Below are positions 34,524 to 43,310 of a stretch of DNA of 64,000 nucleotides, in pieces. Each line of letters starts with the position of its first letter. Within the stretch, counting starts at the first letter, position 1. The translations under genes and the position numbers were made by a program. Origin of the DNA: JAFDZW01 sp035632315 (GTDB lineage: Bacteria > Bacteroidota > Ignavibacteria > Palsa-1295); NCBI GenBank assembly GCA_035632315.1, contig DASQGZ010000034.1, positions 94,608 to 158,607 of the forward strand, given 5' to 3'. Below the pieces are notes generated by a model. It did no database searches and was not told the origin of the DNA. It saw only the letters and a program-made list of their open reading frames with translations.

Positions 34524-37500
34524 TTATGCGTGATGTGTAAGAATTGATTTTGCTGCCAGCGAACTCATCGCAAGGATCGTCCATTGTGGATTGACTGTAA
34601 TGCCGCTCGGGAATAGCGATGCGTCGGCAACATAGACATTCGAAAGCCCGTCAACTTGAAATGCACTATTGACAACCCGCATATTTCTCATTTGCGATGA
34701 ATCTCCCGCCATCATATTTCCGCCTTGCGGATGTGCCGTTGCAAAAAAAACATCTTCCATACGCAGCGGATAATCGTCGATCGCATCACAGAACCGTTCA
34801 ACAGTTGGCTGCGTCAATTCAAACTCAATACCGGGACGGGTCGGAAGAATAATTTTTTTTGCGCCGGCAGAATATCCGAGCTCAACCAGTGTTTTCAGAG
34901 CATATCGTACGTTCGAAACATCTCGTGTTCCAAGCGACCAATCGATCGGCCGTCCGTTGATCAGATCGGCTTTCTCCTGGATCATTCCGCGAGGTTCAGA
35001 GCCGACAAGCGCTCCAAAGTTCACAAGTCTTCGATAACTTGACATTGCGCGTTCACGCCGCTCGAATTGGAACGGCAGCGAAAGTGCGAACGAAGCAGGC
35101 GGATTAAAATATGTTTCGAACATTGCTTTGTTGTCCGGTCCTCGAATACCAAGTGTGATCTGTGTTCCGTCCCAAGCGTCAAGAGTCGAATCAAATTCAA
35201 GAGAAGCGGGAAAAGCAAAGTTGCAGGCAACACGTTCGCCGATATTTTTCATTATTCCACTCTGCATCAAAAAATGGCTCGAGCTGATAACGCCTCCGGC
35301 AAGCACGACCGCCTTGCGTACTTTTACTATTTTTAATGCGCCCGTATTCATTCGAAGAAGCACACCTTCAGCCGCTCCATTAGCTGAAAACAATTTGACT
35401 GCTGTTGTGCCTGAGACCGTCTTCATCCCCCGACCTTCTGCCCAGGGGATATAACTTTCAAGCATCGAACGCTTGCGCATATATTTATTGCCCATATTCC
35501 AAAAACCATCGCCGAGGTCATTGCGATAATTCACTGTCAGTTCTTCGATATTCGGCTGCTGTTTATCGTCGAGCAATTGTTCGGAATGTGTTGCATTATA
35601 ACCATTGACTGCTTTTGTAAAAATATCACGGACATTTTTATTTATTCCGTGATCGCTGTTAAGCAAATGTATATCAAGCTCTTCCTGGGTTTGTCTGTAT
35701 TCCGCATCCAGATTCGAAAGATCGATGCCATAAATATTTTGCCACTCGGCTCTGACAACATCCGGCATTTGCAGACATACTGCATTATTAATCACTGTTG
35801 TTCCTCCAACAGCTTCGCCTTGCAGGATCATCATATCGAATTTCTTGGTCAGTTGCAAACCGCCTTCTTTGTAAAGCTTTTGGAGCATTTCCATCTCATT
35901 ATCGTTCATATCCTGCAGTGGCGAGTAGCGGTTGCCGCGCTCGACGAGGAGAATTTGCGACGGGTCGGTCACTCCTGAACTGGCAAGCCGGTATGCACAC
36001 GTTGCTCCGCCTGCGCCGGAGCCGAGAACAATGTAATCCACTTCGTCAGGAATGCGCGGTTCATCCGTTCGAGTAACCACACGAGGAGCGACAAGCTTCG
36101 CACTGAAAGATGTGTCCGGCTTAAAATTATATTTGTCCCGATGATCGATCGGTAGCGGAGCCGCACCACTTGTCGGAGGGTACTCATTTCGTAACTCACC
36201 TTGGATCGCATTGCGGGCTTCAGCAGGAATAAAACCGATCGAGGCACGATTATTCGCAAGCGAGTAATGTGCATTCGCAACCAGCGAGTACGAGGCAATA
36301 CCGATTTGTTCGGCAAGATCCGCAAGCTCGGGAATGAATGAGCGTTCACGCTCATTCGGAGTTCGCATCAAATATTTTCGAAGAAAACATCTTTGCTCGT
36401 CAACACTCATCGATGAGAATGTCGGGTGGAATGCGTAGAGGGTCGGAAAGATGTGTTCGACAAGCCAGAATGGAAAATTGAGCAATCCGCGTTTGCGACC
36501 GCGAATACCGGCGACATACTTGTCGATCATTTGCAATACGCTTGTTTGATCCTGTTCGTCCCCCCCGAAAAATGCTGCATCAAGACTCTCTACATTCCGT
36601 GCGCTCGAAGGATTTATTGCGGTAATGACGTAATCGATATTATACGTCATCTTTCGAAATGCAATAATCAGCGCAGCAGACAACCCGTCAAGTACAAAAT
36701 GCATCACATAATACGATGGCACACTTACGAGCGAACCACTGCGCGTAAGAATGAGCATTTTCCCAAGTATCATCCATGGGATCGTGACGACCACAGTAAT
36801 CACGTATGCAAAGACAAGAGTCCCCATGAGGCTCTCGCGAAGTTTCTCATACCTCGCCATCAGGATTGCGAGTGTTCCCATTGCGGTGCACATCGTAAAT
36901 GTATTGCACAGCATCGCATCCGGTGAGCCAAATACAGCGCCAAGACCCGAGTTGCCGTCAAGTGCAAATCGAGCGTACAAAGCAACACCGATGAACCCGA
37001 ACATAACGCCCGCAAGGATATAAAAGAAATATTTTGTCAATCGAAGCGGGATGGAGTATGCACTCGGCATCTTGATACGGAAGTAATCGCGGCTTGCTTT
37101 GTTGCGAATGAGTATCCAGGCAAATATCACAACCATCACGCCGTCTGTGATCGCCGAAGTCATCAGAAAATCGTGATAGGGTACGCTTGGCGCCTCATAG
37201 AAATAAAAGCTGAGTGAACCGGCAGTAGAAACCAAATGGGCAATAAACATAACGAGCGTCGAATACCATCGGACCTGTTTATTATATGCCCCGATCCATC
37301 CGCAAAGTACCATGACCATGATCTTGCTGAATGTGTTGATGAGCAATTCCGGATTTTCAAACGCCATTACCAGCAAATTTTTAATTGCCACTGGCCACGG
37401 CGATATTCCGAGAAAGCCGGCGACAAGCAACAGCACATACAGAAAATATCCTAAAGCGAGCAAGCGAAGAACCCAATATTCAATGTCCCGGACCGGCTTT

Positions 37501-38048
37501 GCAACTGTTTCTTTCGTCCATTCATCCGGAAAGAGATTCTGTTTTTGTTCGATCGTCGGCTGAGTATCTTTTTCTTTCCAAATGATCGTCGCTGCTATTC
37601 GAATGAGCCAGAGGGTAAACGCACCGAGGATAAATCCGTCAAACGACCATGCAATGATAAATCGAAGCGGATAGATAGATACATTACTGATGAAATTCCC
37701 GTCATTGTACATCCAACACCCTACCCCGCCCGCGTCTCTGATATTCGCTTGCAAATACATATCCACTGAGAATCCCGCGACGACAACGATGAAATAAAAT
37801 AAGAGGCTCGACGATTTACGAAATATTATGAGAATGGGACCCATCACGATCGCCATAGCTATCGAACCTGCAATGATAAGCCAATCTTCTCTAAAATGAA
37901 TGATCGGTATCGGGCCGCTTTGAACATAATTCAAAACCAGTGCGATCACGAAACTGATCGAAAGGCCAAGTATCATCCGCTGACCGCCTGAAACTTGATC
38001 GAGCGGGTCATGCCCTGCGTATCCTCTGAAATTAGCGATGGAGATCAT
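34524..38048 (-). CDS. Fusion of 12-TM membrane domain and GMC flavin oxidoreductase
   Basis: This 1,174-residue protein combines two modules. Residues 1-470 contain about twelve hydrophobic helices with no family I can name. A linker of about 200 residues (500-665), including EHIFPTLYAFHPTF and RCFLRKYLMRTPNERER, leads to a GMC (glucose-methanol-choline/cholesterol-oxidase-like) domain. That domain has the FAD motif YIVLGSGAGGATCAYRLA at 673-690, VERGNRYSP, and the C-terminal active-site pair in ATAHPQGGNM and TVNPQWTILA. GMC enzymes oxidise alcohols such as sterols and long-chain fatty alcohols, and the linker recalls fatty-alcohol oxidases. Fusion to a polytopic domain suggests a membrane-soluble substrate or an electron outlet in the bilayer. 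Confidence 0.85.
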   Translation of the reverse strand: MISIANFRGYAGHDPLDQVSGGQRMILGLSISFVIALVLNYVQSGPIPIIHFREDWLIIAGSIAMAIVMGPILIIFRKSSSLLFYFIVVVAGFSVDMYLQANIRDAGGVGCWMYNDGNFISNVSIYPLRFIIAWSFDGFILGAFTLWLIRIAATIIWKEKDTQPTIEQKQNLFPDEWTKETVAKPVRDIEYWVLRLLALGYFLYVLLLVAGFLGISPWPVAIKNLLVMAFENPELLINTFSKIMVMVLCGWIGAYNKQVRWYSTLVMFIAHLVSTAGSLSFYFYEAPSVPYHDFLMTSAITDGVMVVIFAWILIRNKASRDYFRIKMPSAYSIPLRLTKYFFYILAGVMFGFIGVALYARFALDGNSGLGAVFGSPDAMLCNTFTMCTAMGTLAILMARYEKLRESLMGTLVFAYVITVVVTIPWMILGKMLILTRSGSLVSVPSYYVMHFVLDGLSAALIIAFRKMTYNIDYVITAINPSSARNVESLDAAFFGGDEQDQTSVLQMIDKYVAGIRGRKRGLLNFPFWLVEHIFPTLYAFHPTFSSMSVDEQRCFLRKYLMRTPNERERSFIPELADLAEQIGIASYSLVANAHYSLANNRASIGFIPAEARNAIQGELRNEYPPTSGAAPLPIDHRDKYNFKPDTSFSAKLVAPRVVTRTDEPRIPDEVDYIVLGSGAGGATCAYRLASSGVTDPSQILLVERGNRYSPLQDMNDNEMEMLQKLYKEGGLQLTKKFDMMILQGEAVGGTTVINNAVCLQMPDVVRAEWQNIYGIDLSNLDAEYRQTQEELDIHLLNSDHGINKNVRDIFTKAVNGYNATHSEQLLDDKQQPNIEELTVNYRNDLGDGFWNMGNKYMRKRSMLESYIPWAEGRGMKTVSGTTAVKLFSANGAAEGVLLRMNTGALKIVKVRKAVVLAGGVISSSHFLMQSGIMKNIGERVACNFAFPASLEFDSTLDAWDGTQITLGIRGPDNKAMFETYFNPPASFALSLPFQFERRERAMSSYRRLVNFGALVGSEPRGMIQEKADLINGRPIDWSLGTRDVSNVRYALKTLVELGYSAGAKKIILPTRPGIEFELTQPTVERFCDAIDDYPLRMEDVFFATAHPQGGNMMAGDSSQMRNMRVVNSAFQVDGLSNVYVADASLFPSGITVNPQWTILAMSSLAAKSILTHHA

Positions 38049-38069
38049 AATGAAGCATTCTAATAAAAA

Positions 38070-38495
38070 TCACGTTGTCGGTGTAGATGCATTACGAAGA
38101 CCAATGAGCGTCCAGATCGCTGTAAAGAAATCTGGCACACCGAGCAAGACAAGATTGATCTTCGAAAGGCCGAGCACTACCATAATAAATAATATCAACG
38201 TGAATGAAAGTCTTCCAATAACGGATGCTTTAAAGAATTGTGTATTTTCCTCTTGTGCAGCCCGCAGATAAAAGAAACCGAGTACGGCAACCTCTAATCC
38301 AAAAACGCGTAACCACAGATCATTTTGTGGGTCGAATCCTATCAGTGCGAGCATGTTCGGAAATATCAGCAAGCTCAGTCCGCCTGCCAGTGCATAGATC
38401 CCGTGAACAAGTGCGCTTCGTGCAGCGATCGTCATATTCAGTTTTGAAAGAAGGTTAACGATAAAGGCTACTCTCGGATGACGAACTTCCGTCAT
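38070..38495 (-). CDS. Small 4-TM membrane protein heading the GMC operon
   Basis: This 141-residue protein has four hydrophobic helices (for example GIYALAGGLSLLIFPNMLAL and LGLEVAVLGFFYL-like segments), in the manner of DUF4345-type or DoxX-like small membrane proteins, though no clear family match is seen. Two starts are possible. The ATG at 38495 lies inside a 10-bp hairpin, and the in-frame ATG at 38435 (MTIAARSALVHG) lies just beyond it. The gene precedes the GMC fusion by 21 bases. It might be an accessory subunit or chaperone of the oxidoreductase; that is inference from position. Confidence 0.65.
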   Translation of the reverse strand: MTEVRHPRVAFIVNLLSKLNMTIAARSALVHGIYALAGGLSLLIFPNMLALIGFDPQNDLWLRVFGLEVAVLGFFYLRAAQEENTQFFKASVIGRLSFTLILFIMVVLGLSKINLVLLGVPDFFTAIWTLIGLRNASTPTT

Positions 38496-38499
38496 CCGA
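38474..38499 (-). promoter_or_regulatory. 10-bp hairpin over the operon's first ATG
   Basis: TCGGATGACG and CGTCATCCGA are exact complements with a 6-base loop, and the ATG at 38495 lies within one arm. In the transcript this stem would hide that start codon, or stand in the leader if ATG 38435 is the true start. It could be a translational control point of the GMC operon. Confidence 0.45.
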
Positions 38500-38563
38500 C
38501 AAATTCAGGGGAGATCACTAAAACCGATTACTGTCGCAATATATACAATCAACAGTGTCTCTT

Positions 38564-38576
38564 GTCGTATCCAAAT
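38564..38576. promoter_or_regulatory. Half-site of putative operator, near transcription start
   Basis: GTCGTATCCAAAT repeats the left arm and spacer of the palindrome at 38627-38645 (GTCGTATCAAAT), with one extra C. It lies on the downstream side of the operon's -7 element, as expected for an operator covering the start of transcription. Confidence 0.4.
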
Positions 38577-38582
38577 TTACAG

Positions 38583-38616
38583 CAAAACTACGATCTTCAA
38601 TATCAGTTCGTGCAAA
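38583..38616 (-). promoter_or_regulatory. Promoter of the GMC oxidoreductase operon
   Basis: On the minus strand TTTG (38616-38613) is followed after 22 bases by TAGTTTTG (38590-38583), both exact matches to the Bacteroidota -33/-7 consensus. This predicts a leader of about 80 bases before ATG 38495, containing the operator half-site and the start-codon hairpin. Confidence 0.6.
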
Positions 38617-38626
38617 CAGGCAATCA

Positions 38627-38645
38627 GTCGTATCAAATATACGAC
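38627..38645. promoter_or_regulatory. Palindromic putative operator GTCGTAT-N5-ATACGAC
   Basis: A perfect 7-bp inverted repeat with a 5-base spacer lies about 50 bases upstream of the -7 element of the GMC operon. The arm recurs as a half-site downstream of the promoter. This arrangement suits a dimeric transcription factor binding two sites. No regulator gene is adjacent. Confidence 0.45.
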
Positions 38646-38671
38646 AAAAAAAGGAGGAATGCAAACACTGC

Positions 38672-40177
38672 TTAAAGGTGAATCGCCTCGCCCATTGCGA
38701 CAGAGGACGCTTCCATAATTGCTTCAGCGAGAGTTGGATGCGGGTGAACCGTTTTTAAGATGCTTTCCATAGTTGCGCCATGAGAACGGGCAACGGCAAG
38801 TTCTTCGAGTATCTCAGTCGCTTCCGCACCGATAATATGTGCACCGAGCAGCTCGCCGTATTTTTCATCAAAGATGAGCTTGACAAATCCTTCGGTTCGT
38901 CCGATCGCGCGTGCTTTGCCAAGAGCAGAAAATGGAAATTTGCCGACTTTATACGCGATACCTTTTTCTTTAACGGCGCGCTCGGTCATTCCGACCGACG
39001 CCACTTGCGGCAAGCAATAGGTGCAGCCGGGGATATTGTCATAATCAACAGGTTGTGCATGACCTTCAGCGATATGCTCTGCGGCAACAAGTCCTTCTGC
39101 GGTCGCAACGTGTGCCAGCCACGGCGGGCCGGCAACATCACCGACTGCATAAATCCCGTTCACGCTCGTGCGCATATATTCGTCAACATCTATAGATCCC
39201 TTTGTCATCGTTATGCCAAGTTTCTCTAAGCCGATATTTTCGGTGTTCGCTTGCACGCCGATGGCGATCAATGTACATTCAGCGTCGATCTTTTCTTTCT
39301 TCCCGTCGGGAGTTTCGATCTCGACCGTCGTTCCGTTGTCTCCGAGAGAAACGTTACTGACTTTTGTATTTGTATAGATTGTCATCCCGGCTTTCTTATA
39401 CAACTTTTCAAGTTCGACGGAGACCTCGGTATCTTCGACGGGCAAGATATTCGGCATCATCTCGATAATTGTGATCTTTGTTCCGAACGTGTGATAGAAA
39501 TATGCAAACTCGATCCCGATCGCGCCGGAGCCGACGATCGTCATAGACTCGGGGATGTGATCCATGATCATCGCCTCGGTCGCAGTGAGAATGCGTTTGC
39601 CGTCGGCTTTCAGACCCGGGAGCAGTCGTGCGCGTGCGCCGGTAGCAATGATAATTCGCGCAGCACTGACGGTTTTCTTGGTTCCATCCTTCGCTGTTAC
39701 TTCGACCGTATTCGCCGATGTTAATATTGCATTGCCGTTAATAAGCTCGATCTTATTTTTCTTGAACAAATATTCGATGCCCCGAACGTTTTTATCCGTC
39801 ACACCCCGCGAGCGTTTGATGATCGCGCCGAAATCGACCTTGAGATTATCGTATGTAATGCCCCATTCTTTCGGAGCTTCCAAAAATTCACTGTATATCT
39901 CTGCATTCTTCAATAGTGCCTTCGTCGGGATGCAGCCCCAATTTGTGCAAATGCCGCCGACGCGGTCGCGTTCGATGCAGGCAACACGCAGACCAAGCTG
40001 CGCCGCGCGAATCGCAGCCGGTTCTCCTCCGGGGCCGCCGCCGATAATAATGACATCGTAATTAAAAGAATGATTTTTCGCAAATGGTACCGGGACTTCG
40101 TTACCGCCGCCTCGGGTTTGAATACCGTTTGATTTTGTTGCTGCCTGTGCAGGCGGATTTGAGAGAAGATTTGACAT
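38672..40177 (-). CDS. lpdA: Dihydrolipoyl dehydrogenase
   Basis: This FAD/NAD disulfide oxidoreductase (E3) reoxidises dihydrolipoyl groups of 2-oxoacid dehydrogenases and the glycine cleavage system. From ATG 40177 it has 501 residues, with an N-terminal extension of about 40 residues before the FAD motif VIIIGGGPGGEPA (42-54). The redox disulfide is C77/C82 in GGICTNWGCIPTK. The NAD-binding GSGAIGIEFA lies near residue 220, and the catalytic His/Glu is in HPHPTLAEAIMEA at the end. The extension lacks a lipoyl domain. No E1/E2 genes lie nearby. The start at 40177 is favoured because a TAATTTTG promoter element sits nine bases before it. Confidence 0.93.
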   Translation of the reverse strand: MSNLLSNPPAQAATKSNGIQTRGGGNEVPVPFAKNHSFNYDVIIIGGGPGGEPAAIRAAQLGLRVACIERDRVGGICTNWGCIPTKALLKNAEIYSEFLEAPKEWGITYDNLKVDFGAIIKRSRGVTDKNVRGIEYLFKKNKIELINGNAILTSANTVEVTAKDGTKKTVSAARIIIATGARARLLPGLKADGKRILTATEAMIMDHIPESMTIVGSGAIGIEFAYFYHTFGTKITIIEMMPNILPVEDTEVSVELEKLYKKAGMTIYTNTKVSNVSLGDNGTTVEIETPDGKKEKIDAECTLIAIGVQANTENIGLEKLGITMTKGSIDVDEYMRTSVNGIYAVGDVAGPPWLAHVATAEGLVAAEHIAEGHAQPVDYDNIPGCTYCLPQVASVGMTERAVKEKGIAYKVGKFPFSALGKARAIGRTEGFVKLIFDEKYGELLGAHIIGAEATEILEELAVARSHGATMESILKTVHPHPTLAEAIMEASSVAMGEAIHL

Positions 40178-40186
40178 TTTGATCTG

Positions 40187-40194
40187 CAAAATTA
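40187..40194 (-). promoter_or_regulatory. -7 element TAATTTTG before lpdA
   Basis: On the minus strand TAATTTTG matches the consensus exactly, nine bases upstream of ATG 40177. It implies a very short leader and rules out the longer frame that begins at 40240. Confidence 0.45.
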
Positions 40195-40260
40195 GAGCGC
40201 CTAATAACAACTCTAACCTTAGAAAAATGCTTGTTGTCAAAACGAATGTTCAAATTGTAT

Positions 40261-40268
40261 TATTTTTG
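40261..40268 (+). promoter_or_regulatory. -7 element TATTTTTG before the SulP transporter
   Basis: This exact TAnnTTTG match lies six bases before the ATG at 40275. A TTG lies 24 bases upstream of it. It predicts an almost leaderless mRNA for the SulP gene. Confidence 0.5.
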
Positions 40269-40274
40269 CTCTAA

Positions 40275-41957
40275 ATGAATTTCCGATTACCTGCAGCATT
40301 TACTCCAAAATTACTTACCGTCCTAAAGGAAGGCTACACCAAACAGTTTTTTTTTAAAGATCTTATCGCCGGGCTGATCGTCGGGACAGTGGCACTGCCA
40401 TTGGCGATTGCGTTCGGGATTGCAAGCGGTGTCACACCCCAACAGGGACTCATCACTGCTATAGTTGCCGGGTTTGTTATATCCGCGCTTGGCGGAAGCC
40501 GCGTGCAGATTGGCGGCCCGACAGGAGCATTCATTGTCGTCATTTATGGTGTCGTCCAAAAATTCGGGGTAGATGGCTTACTCATTGCAACGGTGCTTGC
40601 CGGCATTATCGTCCTCATAATGGGGCTTGCAAAGCTTGGCGGTGTGATAAAATTCATTCCTGCCCCTGTCATTACCGGCTTTACGTCAGGTATTGCCATT
40701 ATTATCTTTTCGTCACAGATCAAAGACCTCTTCGGTTTGAAGATGGGAGCTGTACCGGCAGATCTCATCGAAAAATGGGAATCCTACTTTCAACATTTTT
40801 CTGCCTTCAACTGGTACGCTGTTGCTCTTGCCGCATTTGCACTTCTTGTCATTATCTATTCGCCGCGACTGACAACAAAAATTCCCGGACCGTTCATCGC
40901 GTTGATTCTTTGTACGGTCATCGTACAATTATTCAATCTTCCTGTCGAGACCATCGGCTCGAAATTTTCACTTTCCGGCGGATCGCTCCCCGCTCCGCAA
41001 GTCCCCAATATCACGTTTGCGGCGATCAAGGAGTTGATGCCATCGGTGATTACAATTTCCGTGCTGATCGCGATCGAGTCTCTTCTTTCGGCTGTCGTTG
41101 CCGACGGAATGATGGGCACAAAGCACCGCTCGAATATGGAGCTTGTCGCGCAAGGCATTGCCAATATTCTTTCGCCGATCTTCGGTGGTATTCCGGCAAC
41201 AGGCGCGATCGCAAGGACTGCAACAAACATTAAGAGCGGCGGTAGGACACCAGTCGCCGGCATTATTCATGCTGTGTTTCTCGTACTCGTACTTGTCGCG
41301 ATCGGCAAATATGTTTCGATGATCCCGATGCCCGTGCTTGCGGCGATACTTGTGATCGTCAGCTACAATATGAGTGAATGGCGCACATTCAAAAGTATGC
41401 TCAAAGCACCGAGAAGCGATGTCATCATTTTGCTGACGACATTTATTCTGACGGTTGTGATCGATCTGACCGTTGCCATTGAGGTCGGGATGATCCTTGC
41501 CGCATTTCTCTTTATGCGGCGCATGGCCCTCGTGACAAATATCAGCGTCATTACGTCAGAATTTGCTGACAGCGATGAAGAGGAACAAGGCGGGACACTT
41601 CTTGGTAAGGAAATCCCGAACGGTGTACACATCTTCGAGATAAACGGACCGTTCTTCTTCGGAGCGGCGGAAAAATTCATCGAAACGATCCGCGATCTCA
41701 ATGTTCGTCCTAAAGCGATCATTCTCAGGATGCGAAATGTGACGGCGCTCGATGCGACAGGAATGAAAGCAATCGAAGATATTTGGAAAAAGATTACGCA
41801 TCAAAACGGGCTCTTTCTGATCTCAGAAATCCATTCACAACCGTTCATTGCGCTTGAACAATATGGATTCCTTAGAAAACTCGGGGAGGAGAACATCGTC
41901 GGTAGTTTAGAACTCGCTCTCGAATCCGCAAAGCATCGCCTCGAGAATGCTGTCTAA
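40275..41957 (+). CDS. SulP family anion transporter with STAS domain
   Basis: This is an SLC26/SulP inner-membrane transporter of 560 residues. The core domain starts KDLIAGLIVGTVALPLAIAFGIASGVTP, the conserved SulP signature. It continues with GSRVQIGGPTGAFIVVIYG and ITGFTSGIAIII, giving about 12-14 TM helices up to residue 425. A cytoplasmic STAS domain occupies the C-terminal 120 residues (VHIFEINGPFFFGAAEKFIE, then ILRMRNVTALDATGMKAIE). SulP proteins move sulfate, bicarbonate, chloride or C4-dicarboxylates; the substrate is not assignable. The STAS Ser/Thr regulatory position reads Asp-Ala-Thr. Confidence 0.92.
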   Translation: MNFRLPAAFTPKLLTVLKEGYTKQFFFKDLIAGLIVGTVALPLAIAFGIASGVTPQQGLITAIVAGFVISALGGSRVQIGGPTGAFIVVIYGVVQKFGVDGLLIATVLAGIIVLIMGLAKLGGVIKFIPAPVITGFTSGIAIIIFSSQIKDLFGLKMGAVPADLIEKWESYFQHFSAFNWYAVALAAFALLVIIYSPRLTTKIPGPFIALILCTVIVQLFNLPVETIGSKFSLSGGSLPAPQVPNITFAAIKELMPSVITISVLIAIESLLSAVVADGMMGTKHRSNMELVAQGIANILSPIFGGIPATGAIARTATNIKSGGRTPVAGIIHAVFLVLVLVAIGKYVSMIPMPVLAAILVIVSYNMSEWRTFKSMLKAPRSDVIILLTTFILTVVIDLTVAIEVGMILAAFLFMRRMALVTNISVITSEFADSDEEEQGGTLLGKEIPNGVHIFEINGPFFFGAAEKFIETIRDLNVRPKAIILRMRNVTALDATGMKAIEDIWKKITHQNGLFLISEIHSQPFIALEQYGFLRKLGEENIVGSLELALESAKHRLENAV

Positions 41958-42080
41958 TTATACGTCAAAAAATGGCATATCCGGTAAAAAAGGCACTATG
42001 ATCGTAACCACGATATACCTTCGTAATATTTCCACGAAACTTATTTTTTATTTTGGAGTTTAATCCGGCGGTTTTATTGT

Positions 42081-42088
42081 TAATTTTG
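42081..42088 (+). promoter_or_regulatory. -7 element TAATTTTG before the His-rich membrane protein
   Basis: This exact TAnnTTTG match lies in the 147-base gap after the SulP gene, about 28 bases before ATG 42117. A TTTG lies about 25 bases further upstream. It supports separate transcription of the membrane-protein gene and the ATG start. Confidence 0.4.
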
Positions 42089-42116
42089 TAGTATTAAGTA
42101 CGTTTTGCCGAACGAG

Positions 42117-43217
42117 ATGAGCGCGATCGCATTGATAACCGAGCCACGAAGCACAACACGCCTTTGGCTGCGCTCGCCGCGGTGGGACCTGACGTGGGTC
42201 TCGCTTTCGGTGTTTCTTATCGTTGTGCCCTATAGCGCCTACTACCTCGGACAAGCGCTCGGATTCAACCCCGATCACGCCCGAGTTGGGGTAAACTACC
42301 TCATTGCAGGGGCGATCGGCGGGCCGCACATGTACGCGACCTACACGAGAACATTCTTCGAACCGACGTTCCGTAAACGCCACTGGACGATCCTTCCAAT
42401 GGCGATCATCATCCCGTCTATCGTTATTTATGCGGCGATCTTTCATTTTACATACTTGCTCACATTCTTTTTCTTCTGGGCAAGTATCCACGTGTTGCAC
42501 CAGATCATCTTTATCGTCGATTGCTACAATGAACGGCAGCGTTCGCTTCTGACAAAATATTCACGGGTGATCGACTATGCTGTCGTGCTGACAGCGTTGT
42601 ATCCGATGGCAATGTACCGTTTCGTCCATAACACGTTCACCGTCGGCGGGCAGGCGCTCTTCTTCCCTGAGGCGCTCAGGTATGACGCTGTATGGTGGCT
42701 TGCAACCGGGCTGTTCTCGGTTTCGCTCGTACTCTATATTGCAAAAACGATCCGTGAGTTCACCTTCGGCATCGGCAATGTCCCGAAGACAATCCTGATC
42801 TCGGTGACGGTGCTCGCAACATTCTTTACGCCATTCTTCCATGAGCTCGATGTGGCGTTCCAGGGACTCAACTCCTGGCATTCGTTTCAATATCTCGGCC
42901 TGACGTGGTATATCAATCGTCTTCGGTACGAACGCGGCGAGATTTCCGCCGCTGGCGTTCGTAAACTTTCCGCTCCCGGCAAATGGTGGAAATATTATGG
43001 AGTAAATATCATTGCCGCCACCTCTGCCGTCTCGATCATCTGGGTTCTGCGTCTGACCCAAGGTTACCATCATCTGACGCCGGATCAGACATATTATATG
43101 ATCATTCTCTGCTTCCTCCTGACACATTATTATCATGACCATATCCTCTTCCGTCACAGCGAGGATATTCGTACGAGCGAAGCAGCAGAGCTCAAAGCGG
43201 CGTTGGTTGCCGGATAA
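42117..43217 (+). CDS. Histidine-rich polytopic membrane protein, unknown function
   Basis: This 366-residue inner-membrane protein, from ATG 42117 (MSAIALITEPRSTTRLWLR), has about eight to nine TM helices. Conserved-looking His clusters face the helix ends: GGPHMYATYTRTFF, SIHVLHQIIFIVD, FFHELDVAFQGLNSWHSFQY and LLTHYYHDHILFRHSED. Such spacing (HxxxxH, HYYHDH) recalls membrane diiron or haem enzymes, but I recognise no named family. A TTG four codons upstream is a less likely start. The neighbours, a SulP transporter and an S1-like protein, do not hint at a role. Confidence 0.6.
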   Translation: MSAIALITEPRSTTRLWLRSPRWDLTWVSLSVFLIVVPYSAYYLGQALGFNPDHARVGVNYLIAGAIGGPHMYATYTRTFFEPTFRKRHWTILPMAIIIPSIVIYAAIFHFTYLLTFFFFWASIHVLHQIIFIVDCYNERQRSLLTKYSRVIDYAVVLTALYPMAMYRFVHNTFTVGGQALFFPEALRYDAVWWLATGLFSVSLVLYIAKTIREFTFGIGNVPKTILISVTVLATFFTPFFHELDVAFQGLNSWHSFQYLGLTWYINRLRYERGEISAAGVRKLSAPGKWWKYYGVNIIAATSAVSIIWVLRLTQGYHHLTPDQTYYMIILCFLLTHYYHDHILFRHSEDIRTSEAAELKAALVAG

Positions 43218-43310
43218 CGACGATCGGGTACTGATTCCCTGCAAATCATTCGGGACGTTTTTTCGTGAATCGGGGTTTTCAACATCCCGAAAGAAATTAT
43301 AAGGAAATAT

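Noticed and set aside
38659..38718. Twenty-codon frame preceded by AAGGAGG near the end of lpdA
   Set aside because: The purine run touches the ATG, leaving no room for initiation, and the frame overlaps the lpdA 3' end in antisense.
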